DNA of 64,000 nt from Paenibacillus sinopodophylli (lineage in GTDB: Bacteria > Bacillota > Bacilli > Paenibacillales > Paenibacillaceae): NCBI RefSeq assembly GCF_005930355.1, contig NZ_VDBO01000007.1:149142-213141 (forward strand), read 5' to 3'. The notes below the pieces were generated by a model. The model was given only the letters and a program-made list of their open reading frames with translations, did no database searches and had not been told where the DNA came from. Positions 43,431 to 51,345 of this stretch are shown in pieces (positions within the stretch are counted from its first letter, which is position 1; each line of letters starts with the position of its first letter). The position numbers were made by a program, and so were the translations under genes.

Positions 43431-43735
43431 AAAAAAAAACACATCTCTCCCACCAAGGGACGAGTGCGTTCAGCTCGTGGTTCCACCCTCATTCGATCTG
43501 CTGCTATTAATTATTGGCTGATGCCAAGGCAATTAGCTGAAGCAAGATCCTTATTGAGCATCCCGTAACGAGGATGAGTCGGTGTTATTTACAACCGCCA
43601 AATAAACAGCGGGTTCAATCACACGGCTGCAAAGGGGTAATTACGCAATCGGTCACTGGGGAGGCTCTCAGCAATCGCCTCTCTCTCTGGACAGCCCGCA
43701 CCGCGAATCATGTCTTTGGTCATAGCCTATTTATG
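43431..43735 (-). ncRNA. T-box leader of thrS (tRNA-Thr sensing)
   Basis: On the minus strand the T-box sequence AGGGTGGAACCACGAG (43474-43489) is followed by a terminator stem and nine U (43431-43439). Upstream is the stem I region with an AGAGAG...GCTGAGAG distal part. The best Thr specifier candidate is ACC at 43636-43638 in 'GTAATTACCCC', near the 3' side of stem I. Uncharged tRNA-Thr would bind and favour the anti-terminator, raising thrS expression. Confidence 0.93.
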
Positions 43736-43740
43736 CATAA

Positions 43741-43769
43741 AATATAATCCTAACCTGAGTTGCTGTCAA
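43741..43769 (-). promoter_or_regulatory. Sigma-A promoter of the thrS T-box leader
   Basis: On the minus strand TTGACA (43764-43769), 17-bp spacer, TATATT (43741-43746): a near-consensus promoter right after the AraC-type gene stop. Confidence 0.85.
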
Positions 43770-43786
43770 CTACATAAGTCGCCGCG

Positions 43787-44569
43787 CTACTCTGTTAAAG
43801 TGCGCTCATGCAGGAAATCCGATGGTGATCTCCCTGTGCTGCGCTTGAAGATACGATAGAAATAGGAGACATCGTTATAGCCCAAATAATCGGCGATTTC
43901 ACTAATCATCAGCTGCGATTCCGTCAGCATGTAGACGGCTGTTTTCATACGCTGATGATGAACATATTCACTAATCGTTTGATTGGTGACGGCCTTGAAC
44001 AAGCTGGCCGCGTAATTAGGCGTTGTATGGATGACATCACCCAGCTCTTCCTTCGTTACGCGCTCCCTGTAATGGGAGGATATATACTGCTTCATGCTGT
44101 CTACGCGGCGATGCTTCTCAGGTGGAATCGCGCCTTTGTCCTGCTCCTGGTTGATAAAGATCAGCGCCTCCGTCAGCAGTGCCACCGCCATCATTTCAAA
44201 GTAGGCAGGGCGCTCCTTGAATTGCATGAGAACAGCTCTAAGCCTCTCCTGAACTACCTCAAAGCAGCCCAGCTTGCGCTGCAAAGGCTCCTCAAGCTGG
44301 AGAAGCGGCAGCGCGCAATCTGACTTCGTCTTTCGAAAGTTGATGACGTATTTAGTATGAACGAGCGTTGGAATGCTTTTACCATAGTAAGAGATATGCC
44401 CGGGGATAAGCAGAAGATCCCCTTTCTCTAGGATAATCTTTTCCTCGTTCACCCAATATACACATTTGCCGTAGGTGACCAACAGCAAGTGAAAGGTCAG
44501 CCTTCGCTGCTCCCCCTCCTCGTACCAATCCACGCCGTTATCCTGATGAACATCCGAAATTGACAGCAT
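43787..44569 (-). CDS. AraC family transcriptional regulator with cupin-like N-terminal domain
   Basis: 260 residues. N-terminal AraC_binding cupin (about 10-110, 'VTYGKCVYWVNEEKIILEKGDLLLIPG') and C-terminal HTH_18 ('RVTKEELGDVIHTTPNYAASLFKAVTNQTISEYVHHQRMKTA', 'IADYLGYNDVSYFYRIFKRSTGRSPSDF'). The ligand is probably a sugar, as in similar cupin-AraC proteins. No obvious sugar operon is adjacent; the divergent neighbour is pyruvate kinase. ATG 44569. Confidence 0.9.
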   Translation of the reverse strand: MLSISDVHQDNGVDWYEEGEQRRLTFHLLLVTYGKCVYWVNEEKIILEKGDLLLIPGHISYYGKSIPTLVHTKYVINFRKTKSDCALPLLQLEEPLQRKLGCFEVVQERLRAVLMQFKERPAYFEMMAVALLTEALIFINQEQDKGAIPPEKHRRVDSMKQYISSHYRERVTKEELGDVIHTTPNYAASLFKAVTNQTISEYVHHQRMKTAVYMLTESQLMISEIADYLGYNDVSYFYRIFKRSTGRSPSDFLHERTLTE

Positions 44570-44592
44570 CCTAACCGCCCCTTTTCGCTGTA

Positions 44593-44611
44593 CTATTGTA
44601 TATCTATTGTA
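44593..44611. promoter_or_regulatory. Direct repeat CTATTGTA x2 between araC-type gene and pyk
   Basis: CTATTGTA occurs at 44593-44600 and 44604-44611, one helical turn apart, overlapping a TATAGT (44613-44618) that could be the pyk -10. A possible regulator site in the 105-bp divergent region; low complexity makes chance possible. Confidence 0.3.
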
Positions 44612-44674
44612 CTATAGTTCTTATTACGTTTCGAGTTTCCGCGTTACAATGAAAAAAACGAGGAGGCCTACAAC

Positions 44675-46090
44675 ATGCTAAAAACAAAAATTATTTGTAC
44701 AATGGGTCCCGCTTGCGACTCCGTTTCGACAATTAAAGAAATGATCCAAGCAGGAATGACCGTTGGCAGACTGAATATGGCTCACGGCGAATTAGAAGAT
44801 CATGTTATGCGAATGAACAATATCCGGCAAGCTGCGCGCGAGCTGAACACATTCGTGCCGATCATGATGGATATTAAAGGTCCAGAAGTTCGGATTGGCA
44901 AGCTGAAAGAAGCTTCATGCGAGCTGGTTATTGGTGAGCAAATCGCACTAACGACAGAAGATGTGCTAGGTGATGCGAAGCGTCTGCCTGTTAACTATAA
45001 TGAGCTTCCACTTGTCGTGAAGGCTGGAGATCGCATCCTAATCGACGACGGACTTGTCGATCTTACCGTGCTTTCGGTAGAAGGTACGGAGATTAACTGC
45101 CTAATCGTCAGCGGCGGTACGCTTAAACCGCGTAAAGGCGTCAATCTTCCTGGTATCAAGACGACATTACCCGGCGTAACCGAGCGCGATGTCGTTCATA
45201 TTCATTTCGGCATTAAGCATAACATCGAGATCATTGCAGCATCCTTCGTGCGCAAAGCAGAGGATATTCTGGAAATCCGCAATATTCTAGAGGAAGCAAA
45301 CGCAGGCCATGTCCAAATCATCTCCAAAATCGAAAACGAGGAAGGCATGCTGAATCTAGATGCCATCATCGAAGCTTCCGACGGCATTATGGTTGCCCGC
45401 GGCGATCTTGGCGTAGAGGTGCCTATCGAGGATGTGCCTATGATGCAGCGTGAAATGATCAACAAATGTAACCTTGTCGGCAAGCCGGTTATTGTTGCCA
45501 CTCACATGCTGGAGTCGATGCAGGTTAACCCGCGTCCGACCAGAGCTGAAGTTAGTGACGTAGCGAACGCGGTTATTCAAGGCGCAGACGTTGTCATGCT
45601 ATCAGGCGAGACAGCTGCCGGCAAATATCCGATTCCTTCCGTTCGCACCATGGCTTCTATTGCAAAAAAAGCGGAATCGATGATCGACTACAAAGAGCAG
45701 TTTGAAAAAAGAAGAGCACAGCAAAGCACGAACATCACTGAAGTTATCAGCCAAGGTGTCGTCAGCTCCTCGCTTGAGCTGAATGCTAGAGCAATTCTAA
45801 CATCGACAGAGAGCGGTTTTACCGCGCGCATGGTTTCCAAATATCGCCCAAGCGCGCCAATTATCGCAATTACCCAGCATGACCATGTGCTTCCGAAAAT
45901 TTGTCTACTCTCCGGTGTTATACCGGTGAAGGGCGATGCTGTTAAAACGACCGACGAAATGTTCGAATCTGCGACGCGCAACGCCAAGCTGACCGGCCTT
46001 ATCGACACGGGCGATATCATTGTACTATCTGCAGGCGTGCCAATCGGCCAAGCAGGCGCAACCAACCTGATTAAAGTGACGCAGGTTTAG
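44675..46090 (+). CDS. pyk: Pyruvate kinase, short form with altered cation-site motif
   Basis: 471 residues, the classical A/B/C domains, lacking the extra C-terminal PEP-utiliser-like domain found in the ~585-residue Bacillus enzyme. Catalytic 'ISKIENEEG' (Lys217, Glu219), 'MVARGDLGVE' and 'NPRPTRAEVSDVANAV' are intact. The usual 'RLNFSHG' reads 'GRLNMAHG' (Ala36 where a K+-ligand Ser is normal) and 'LDTKGPE' reads 'MDIKGPE'; the Gln of 'TATQML' is His. Converts PEP and ADP to pyruvate and ATP. ATG 44675 has GAGGAGG 8 nt upstream. Probably a second isozyme, judging by its lone position away from pfkA. Confidence 0.92.
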   Translation: MLKTKIICTMGPACDSVSTIKEMIQAGMTVGRLNMAHGELEDHVMRMNNIRQAARELNTFVPIMMDIKGPEVRIGKLKEASCELVIGEQIALTTEDVLGDAKRLPVNYNELPLVVKAGDRILIDDGLVDLTVLSVEGTEINCLIVSGGTLKPRKGVNLPGIKTTLPGVTERDVVHIHFGIKHNIEIIAASFVRKAEDILEIRNILEEANAGHVQIISKIENEEGMLNLDAIIEASDGIMVARGDLGVEVPIEDVPMMQREMINKCNLVGKPVIVATHMLESMQVNPRPTRAEVSDVANAVIQGADVVMLSGETAAGKYPIPSVRTMASIAKKAESMIDYKEQFEKRRAQQSTNITEVISQGVVSSSLELNARAILTSTESGFTARMVSKYRPSAPIIAITQHDHVLPKICLLSGVIPVKGDAVKTTDEMFESATRNAKLTGLIDTGDIIVLSAGVPIGQAGATNLIKVTQV

Positions 46091-46108
46091 GATTTCCTCT
46101 TTATCGCT

Positions 46109-46143
46109 AAAGCTGGGTCGTTCCAAGACGATCCAGCTTTTTT
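46109..46143 (+). terminator. Terminator of pyk
   Basis: AAAGCTGG-TCGT pairs with ACGA-CCAGCTT and is followed by six T. 18 bp after the pyk stop. Confidence 0.9.
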
Positions 46144-46170
46144 GTATAAAAAGTGCTAAAATAGCAGACA

Positions 46171-46275
46171 TTCAAGGTGAAACGGCTGTCCCCGTCCTTT
46201 GGCGGCGCAGCGCGTTTCAGTCTGAGAAATATAAGCGGAGTATACGGTGAAACTTATACTTTCTTATAGTTCAAG
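46171..46275 (+). repeat. Copy 2 of the two-hairpin intergenic repeat
   Basis: The first 35 bp (46171-46205) are identical to 46651-46685, and the rest is similar over about 105 bp. First hairpin TGAAACG...CGTTTCA; second hairpin built from GAAATATAAG...AGTAT pairing with ATACT...CTTATAGTTC. It fills the gap between the pyk terminator and the 46354 gene. Confidence 0.85.
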
Positions 46276-46353
46276 AAGCTTTCACAATATGGATGCTCTC
46301 TCGTGACTTTTGGAGCATATGATTAAGATATAGAAAGCTTAGGAGGAATGGAT

Positions 46354-46650
46354 ATGAAAAAAGAACATACCGTCCATTTTAAAGTGATGCATGGAACGGA
46401 AACCAAGCTGCTGACCGGCCTTATCTTTTTGGAAGAGAATACGAAGCCGACCCATGAGGATTATGCAGCATGCTTAAAGCAGTGCGGGCATGATGTACAT
46501 ATACACAACCAAGAGCAATTTATATTCCGCTCCAATGATCCGAATAACGACTATCTCATTGATGTGCTTGAGAATTACAAAAGAAACGACAAGGATTTGC
46601 AGGCTGACCACTTGGCTCAAAGCTTCGTGAAAAGAACACCTTTCCTGTAA
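46354..46650 (+). CDS. Hypothetical small protein
   Basis: 98 residues from ATG 46354, chosen because AGGAGG lies 7 nt upstream; the ATG two codons earlier is too close. Reads 'MKKEHTVHFKVMHGTETKLL' and is rich in His/Asp/Asn later on ('CGHDVHIHNQEQFIF', 'SNDPNNDYLIDVLENY'). Cytosolic, no family recognised. It is flanked on both sides by copies of the same repeat; the right copy starts directly after its stop codon. Confidence 0.7.
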   Translation: MKKEHTVHFKVMHGTETKLLTGLIFLEENTKPTHEDYAACLKQCGHDVHIHNQEQFIFRSNDPNNDYLIDVLENYKRNDKDLQADHLAQSFVKRTPFL

Positions 46651-46755
46651 TTCAAGGTGAAACGGCTGTCCCCGTCCTTTGGCGGTGCATTGCATTTCAT
46701 TCTCAGAAATAGAGAGAAAGGATGGCGCAAACCTATCCGTTCCTATATTTCAACG
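46651..46755 (+). repeat. Copy 3 of the two-hairpin intergenic repeat
   Basis: Starts at the base after the stop codon of the 46354 gene. Identical to copy 2 for 35 bp, then diverging while keeping the fold: AGAAATA...GGAT pairs with ATCC...CTATATTTC, where copy 2 uses AGTAT/ATACT. Such compensating changes point to selection on the structure. Confidence 0.85.
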
Positions 46756-46904
46756 AAAACAGTAGCTAAAGTACCTATTCACGACTAAGACCTTGGAAAT
46801 ATTTTCATAATGGTGACGTTGTGCTATGCTTTCCATAGCTTGTGCGGAATGTAAACGTACAGCAAAACGTCATTTCATTTATGTTCCTTGAAAGTTGGTG
46901 AATC

Positions 46905-47279
46905 ATGAGTACACCCGAGAGCATTATTATCGTTGTCGTTATTCTTATTACATTTCCTCTACTCTTGCTCGCCTACATGGTCATTCGGCAATCGTTCCAG
47001 GCTAATAGGGAAATCAAACATATCTTAAAGAATGGCGTGCCTTATGATGCGACCGTCAGCTCTATTCGGCAAACCAATTCGGAGATTAACGGGCATCCTG
47101 AAGTATTTATCGGTTTAACGATTCCAAGAGAGCATGCCGAGCCGCATCGCACGATTATTAAAACCGTCATCTATATGGTCAATATTCCGCAGTATCAGCC
47201 TGGACGCAAGGTAAAGGTCAAGGTGCTGGAGCTGGATGGGAAAATTAAAGTCGCGCTTGAAGGCGCGCATGTATTCTAA
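46905..47279 (+). CDS. Small membrane-anchored protein of unknown function
   Basis: 124 residues. One N-terminal membrane helix (about 7-28, 'IIIVVVILITFPLLLLAYMVI'), then a soluble beta-rich part: 'ILKNGVPYDATVSSIRQTNSEINGHPEVFIGLTI' and 'QPGRKVKVKVLELDGKIKVALEG', resembling DUF3592-like beta-barrel proteins. ATG 46905 with a weak GGTG site. Monocistronic. Confidence 0.72.
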   Translation: MSTPESIIIVVVILITFPLLLLAYMVIRQSFQANREIKHILKNGVPYDATVSSIRQTNSEINGHPEVFIGLTIPREHAEPHRTIIKTVIYMVNIPQYQPGRKVKVKVLELDGKIKVALEGAHVF

Positions 47280-47292
47280 GTGCTAAGACATG

Positions 47293-47324
47293 AAGAAAGA
47301 GCGCCCAAGCAGGCGCTCTTTCTT
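47293..47324. terminator. Terminator, 13-bp perfect stem
   Basis: AAGAAAGAGCGCC pairs perfectly with GGCGCTCTTTCTT; T-rich on the right (TTATTTGTTCTTT). Ends the 46905 gene. Confidence 0.9.
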
Positions 47325-47420
47325 ATTTGTTCTTTCTATTAACACTCTCTTTATAATCGCCTTAACAATACCGATAATAGTTATGGTCGGAAATTATTGT
47401 AAACAGAGGAGAGTATTAGC

Positions 47421-47981
47421 ATGTCCAAATGGGGAAGAACGAGCTTAATCATCATTTTATGCATGGTCACGATGGTTGTATTCGTAGGTTGCGGAAAAGA
47501 GAAGACAGAAGAGGAGAAAATGCAGGAGCAGTTAGAGCAAGCTTTCAAGGATGCGGGGATACAGCTCGATGATCTGTCTCAGTCAGATGAAAAGCCTACT
47601 GTAGAATCAGAATTAAAGGAAGTTGACAACTTCGTCATCGGGAAAATTTGGAATGATGGGCTTGTTAACGTCAGTCACTATGCCGGCAGTGGAACTGATG
47701 CAACGGGAGATACCATGGATATTGACTTCATGATCCAGCAGCTTGGCAAGGCGATGGAAGAGAAAGCAGAATACGATACTTATATCCAGGGATTAGATTC
47801 AAAGTATGATGAAGTGAAACAATTATGGACGAAGGTTTCGGGCGAGATTGATACCTTATATAAACAACTTCAAAATAATCCACCGAATGCTACTGACGAA
47901 GATTACGAGTTTGATACCGGATTGTTTCAACAGTACAGTGATGCTTTCTCGGAAGAAGTAGACGCTCTAAACCAAAAATAA
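47421..47981 (+). CDS. Hypothetical lipoprotein, acidic
   Basis: 186 residues. Lipoprotein signal with lipobox 'FVGC' (Cys at about 24), then a highly charged, Glu/Asp/Gln-rich helical protein with a central 'DNFVIGKIWNDGLVNVSHYAGSGTDATGDTMD' stretch and a helical C-terminus ('LDSKYDEVKQLWTKVSGEIDTL'). The site AGAGGAGAG precedes ATG 47421. Family not recognised; likely membrane-tethered on the outer face. Confidence 0.78.
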   Translation: MSKWGRTSLIIILCMVTMVVFVGCGKEKTEEEKMQEQLEQAFKDAGIQLDDLSQSDEKPTVESELKEVDNFVIGKIWNDGLVNVSHYAGSGTDATGDTMDIDFMIQQLGKAMEEKAEYDTYIQGLDSKYDEVKQLWTKVSGEIDTLYKQLQNNPPNATDEDYEFDTGLFQQYSDAFSEEVDALNQK

Positions 47982-48042
47982 TAAACAACGTAAGCTTATT
48001 AAATAAATTTGCATCCATAAGATAACCTATCTGATAAAAATC

Positions 48043-48071
48043 AAACCCAGTACCGCGCAGGTACTGGGTTT
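48043..48071. terminator. Bidirectional terminator
   Basis: AAACCCAGTAC (48043-48053) pairs with GTACTGGGTTT (48061-48071), between the lipoprotein gene and the converging CDF transporter gene. Confidence 0.85.
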
Positions 48072-48109
48072 GTTGAAGAAATAACCCTGTTTCATAAACC
48101 TAGATTGGA

Positions 48110-49096
48110 CTAACGCATATCGATCGGCAACCAGCTTCTTACACCGTCATCTTCAATAATACCAAGCGTAGCATCCGTAATGTCGGAATCCTGCAGCAGC
48201 TTGTCTCGAACCTTGAACTTGATATCATCAGCATCAGCAAGCGATAAGCCCGCCTTCAGCTCCATTAGCGCTTCCACATGATAGTAGCGTCCTTCTTGCA
48301 AAATTCGCATCTGGTAGATATCGATTACAAGCGGTTCTGAGAAAATAATCTGCGATACTTTGTCCGCTACCTCCTTGGGTGCGGAGACACCGATCAAGCC
48401 AATCATATTGTCATAGCCTACTCGGAAGGCAACACCTACCATCAGCAATCCAATCAGTATCGTAACAAGGCCGTCCATCCGGTCGAAGGTTGTGAAATAG
48501 ACGACGATGACAGCAATCATGGCGAGCAATGCCCCTGTAACCGCAACAATATCCTCGTAAAAAACCAATCTGGTAGCAGGAGCAGAGCGCCCTACGTTTT
48601 TGAAAGCAGCAGGAGCAATCCCGAAGCCCTTCGCCTCCACCTTCGCTTCATGCAAAATTTCTTTCATCGCTTTCAAGAGGATGAAGCCGTCTATCACTAC
48701 ATTTATGATTAGAACGCCTATGTTAAGCCAAATTCCTTCGCTATCAGCGGGATGGTTGAACAAATGCCAGCCCTCATGAATTGTTTCATACGCCATGATC
48801 GTAACGACGATAACGGCAATCATGCAAAATATGTTGATGACTCGGCCAAAGCCCGTCGGGAAGCGCGGTGTCGGTCGCTTCTCCGACAGGATGCTTCCAA
48901 CAAATACAAAGCCTTGATTGATTGCATCCGCTAAGGAATGCATAGCCGAAGCGAACATAGCCCCACTGCCGCTGAAGGCTGCTGCAAAAGCTTTAATCGC
49001 AGCAATAATCGCATTGCCGATCATGGCGATAGCAGAAGACTTATTGCCCTTCTTGATTAGCTCCCATAACCCCTGGCGCTCCACTTTAGATTCCAT
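48110..49096 (-). CDS. Cation diffusion facilitator (CDF) family transporter
   Basis: 328 residues from ATG 49096 (GGGAGG 5 nt upstream). Six membrane helices; helix 2 has the metal motif 'HSLADAINQ' (H-x-x-x-D), and 'YEDIVAVTGALLAM' stands where helix 5 carries its acidic site. The C-terminal cytosolic domain 'VDIYQMRILQEGRYYHVEALMELKAGLS' is the CDF dimerisation domain. Exports Zn2+, Mn2+, Fe2+ or similar by proton exchange; the metal is not decided by these residues. Confidence 0.88.
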   Translation of the reverse strand: MESKVERQGLWELIKKGNKSSAIAMIGNAIIAAIKAFAAAFSGSGAMFASAMHSLADAINQGFVFVGSILSEKRPTPRFPTGFGRVINIFCMIAVIVVTIMAYETIHEGWHLFNHPADSEGIWLNIGVLIINVVIDGFILLKAMKEILHEAKVEAKGFGIAPAAFKNVGRSAPATRLVFYEDIVAVTGALLAMIAVIVVYFTTFDRMDGLVTILIGLLMVGVAFRVGYDNMIGLIGVSAPKEVADKVSQIIFSEPLVIDIYQMRILQEGRYYHVEALMELKAGLSLADADDIKFKVRDKLLQDSDITDATLGIIEDDGVRSWLPIDMR

Positions 49097-49191
49097 ATTG
49101 TCCTCCCGCGGCAACTTTTTTATTGTTACCTTACCACCATTAGCCAGATTTGATTCAGGCCATCCTAGGAGAACGGTAATGTGTTTGCACT

Positions 49192-49581
49192 TTACTTCTT
49201 TGTGAGCCTTATAGCAAGTGAAATGCCTTCGACCACCAACCCTAAAATAAAGCCTGCCGCTATCGCCTCTAGAAACACAAGGAAACTGATTAAATCCTCC
49301 CAGCCTGTCATGTTGCGCGAATAGAAGGCCATTAGGATCAAACCAATTAGGGTGCCCAAATTAGAAAATAGCCAAAGCTTTCTTGCGCCTAACCAGCCCA
49401 AAAAGCTAAATAAAAAGGATAATCCAACAGCGAGCACCATGAAACGAAAAGCATGCATGCCCGTGAACGGCTGACCCAAAATGAGAAAACGAATGATCCA
49501 TAACAAAATACTGAACAGCAGCGAGGATGCTCCAGCCAGTAGCCACCACCCCGAACTTCTTACTCTAGGAATCCAGCTCAT
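49192..49581 (-). CDS. Small four-helix membrane protein
   Basis: 129 residues with four predicted membrane helices (about 12-33, 42-62, 67-85, 95-120) and a basic C-terminal tail. Site GGAGAGGGG about 9 nt before ATG 49581. Family not recognised. It lies upstream of the CDF gene on the same strand, with a 95-bp gap. Confidence 0.72.
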   Translation of the reverse strand: MSWIPRVRSSGWWLLAGASSLLFSILLWIIRFLILGQPFTGMHAFRFMVLAVGLSFLFSFLGWLGARKLWLFSNLGTLIGLILMAFYSRNMTGWEDLISFLVFLEAIAAGFILGLVVEGISLAIRLTKK

Positions 49582-49732
49582 TCGAATGAACCCCTCTCCA
49601 AAATCTGTTTATGTACTAAACGAATACAGCGCTTACTTTGTTTCAATATTCTGTTTATAGGCGATTACCATTCAGTTGTGATTATATCACTCAGGAAATA
49701 TGAAATATAGAAGATACAATTCTCTGCCATCA

Positions 49733-49773
49733 AAAAGAGCTGAACGGAAGAATCTCTTCCGTTCAGCTCTTTT
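49733..49773. terminator. Strong terminator, 19-bp perfect stem
   Basis: AAAAGAGCTGAACGGAAGA (49733-49751) with its exact complement at 49755-49773 and a 3-nt loop. It ends the 49800-50099 gene on the minus strand. Confidence 0.9.
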
Positions 49774-49799
49774 CCTACCTATTCAATAACCATCGGTCT

Positions 49800-50099
49800 T
49801 TACTCTACGCCGTCTTTAAAGTTTTTATCGTAGTTTTTATCGCCTTTGTGCTCAAGATCATTAAGCGTCTTCTCCAGCGTCAACACGATCGATTCCTTCA
49901 CCTGCGAAAGCGTTTCATAGAATAGAGCCTCTTCCGCGCCAACGATCTTAACACCGCTAATCGCCTGAATCGACTGGAATTTCCGATGATGATCAGCTAG
50001 ATCATCAATGGCTTGAAGCGTATGTACGCTTTGAAGAAACAAATCCTTGTGATGTTGGTTGGCTAGTCTGCTCTCTAGCTGCTGCATTCTTGCATTCAT
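49800..50099 (-). CDS. Hypothetical helical protein
   Basis: 99 residues from ATG 50099 (AGGGAA upstream). Helical and charged throughout: 'MNARMQQLESRLANQHHKDLFL', 'IDDLADHHRKFQSIQAI', with a Lys/Asp-rich tail ('HKGDKNYDKNFKDGVE'). No membrane helix or signal peptide. Family not recognised. Confidence 0.62.
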   Translation of the reverse strand: MNARMQQLESRLANQHHKDLFLQSVHTLQAIDDLADHHRKFQSIQAISGVKIVGAEEALFYETLSQVKESIVLTLEKTLNDLEHKGDKNYDKNFKDGVE

Positions 50100-50367
50100 G
50101 GGCACTATTCCCTTCAAATACGCGTAGTTATGAGGCTTTGGATACAACTTCTTTCACCCATTGTACAATCATTTACTACGTAAAAACAACCATGATCATG
50201 ATTACAAATCAGTCTATCCCTCTAAGCTAAATCGCATTCAGTAAACGCTCAGTCCCGCTTCATATGCGCTTAACGTAATCATACGACAATTACCCTATTC
50301 CAATAAAGCCATACGCAGCAGATGGAAACTACTTCATCCCTTATCACATTCACAGGAGCTGATCATC

Positions 50368-51309
50368 ATCGTACATCTATCGAAACGAAAAAAGATAACG
50401 CTTATTACCGCTACGCTTCTGCTCATAATCGGCGGCGTTCTATATGCACTCGCTAACCGATATCTGATCGAGCATATTGAAGTTCAAATTACTGCTCAAT
50501 CGACTCCAGCCATTCAATCAAATAATGAGGAGAGCGCAAGTCAATCCGAAACGGTGGAGCAGGATGACTGGAATTACAGCAGCGCGGACACAAGCATACA
50601 CATCGAGAAGGTAGAAACCGGCTCCGGCGAAGATAAAATCACATACTTTGTCGCGGATGTCCAATTGACGCAAGCAAGCTTGCTGCAATCTGCTTTTGCC
50701 AAAAACGCGTTTGGACGCAACATTACAGAAAACACATCCACAATTGCCGACGCCAATAATGCCATATTAGCCATCAACGGTGATTATTACGGATTCCGCA
50801 GTGATGGCGTTATCATCCGCAACGGCACTATATATCGGGATGAACCTGTCCGTGACGCGCTAGCTCTCTTATCCGACGGCACAATGAGATCCTACAACGA
50901 GGAACAGGTCTCATCCTCCGAGCTGCTCGCAATGGGCGTTACCCAAACTTATTCGTTCGGCCCGACTCTCGTAGCGGATGGGGAAATTACAGACGATTTC
51001 GACAAGGTGGTCATTGATACCAATTTCGGGAACCGCTCGATTCAAGGCTCAAACCCACGAACGGGCATTGGGATGATTGCCCCTAATCACTATGTTTTCG
51101 TTGTCGTAGACGGACGCAAGGATAACTACAGCAAAGGCATGACCTTAACCGAATTCGCACAAGTGTTCAAGGAGCTTGGTGCAACGGAGGCTTATAACCT
51201 GGATGGCGGAGGCTCCTCCACTATGTATTTCATGGGACGTGTCGTAAATAATCCGCAAGGTCGTCAGCAAGAGCGCGGGGTAAGCGACATCCTTTACATC
51301 GCCCAATAA
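50368..51309 (+). CDS. Membrane-anchored phosphodiester glycosidase (NAGPA domain) with unusual start
   Basis: About 313 residues. The NAGPA/DUF2233 domain is clear: 'AILAINGDYYGFRSDGVIIRNG', 'YSFGPTLVADGEI', 'RTGIGMIAPNHYVFVVVDGR', 'EAYNLDGGGSSTMYF'. The frame stays open upstream of the first GTG (50554) and encodes a basic stretch plus a membrane helix ('LITATLLLIIGGVLYALANR'), so the true start is upstream. No in-frame ATG, GTG or TTG exists there. AGGAG at 50354-50358 points to ATC at 50365 or 50368, or CTG at 50359. It may cleave phosphodiester-linked sugars in exopolysaccharide or wall polymer. Followed 36 bp later by a glycosyltransferase gene. The 260-bp gap before it shows no other gene. 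Confidence 0.82.
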   Translation: MVHLSKRKKITLITATLLLIIGGVLYALANRYLIEHIEVQITAQSTPAIQSNNEESASQSETVEQDDWNYSSADTSIHIEKVETGSGEDKITYFVADVQLTQASLLQSAFAKNAFGRNITENTSTIADANNAILAINGDYYGFRSDGVIIRNGTIYRDEPVRDALALLSDGTMRSYNEEQVSSSELLAMGVTQTYSFGPTLVADGEITDDFDKVVIDTNFGNRSIQGSNPRTGIGMIAPNHYVFVVVDGRKDNYSKGMTLTEFAQVFKELGATEAYNLDGGGSSTMYFMGRVVNNPQGRQQERGVSDILYIAQ

Positions 51310-51345
51310 CGAACAAGAATAACGCTAACAAGGAGGCTGCCAGCG

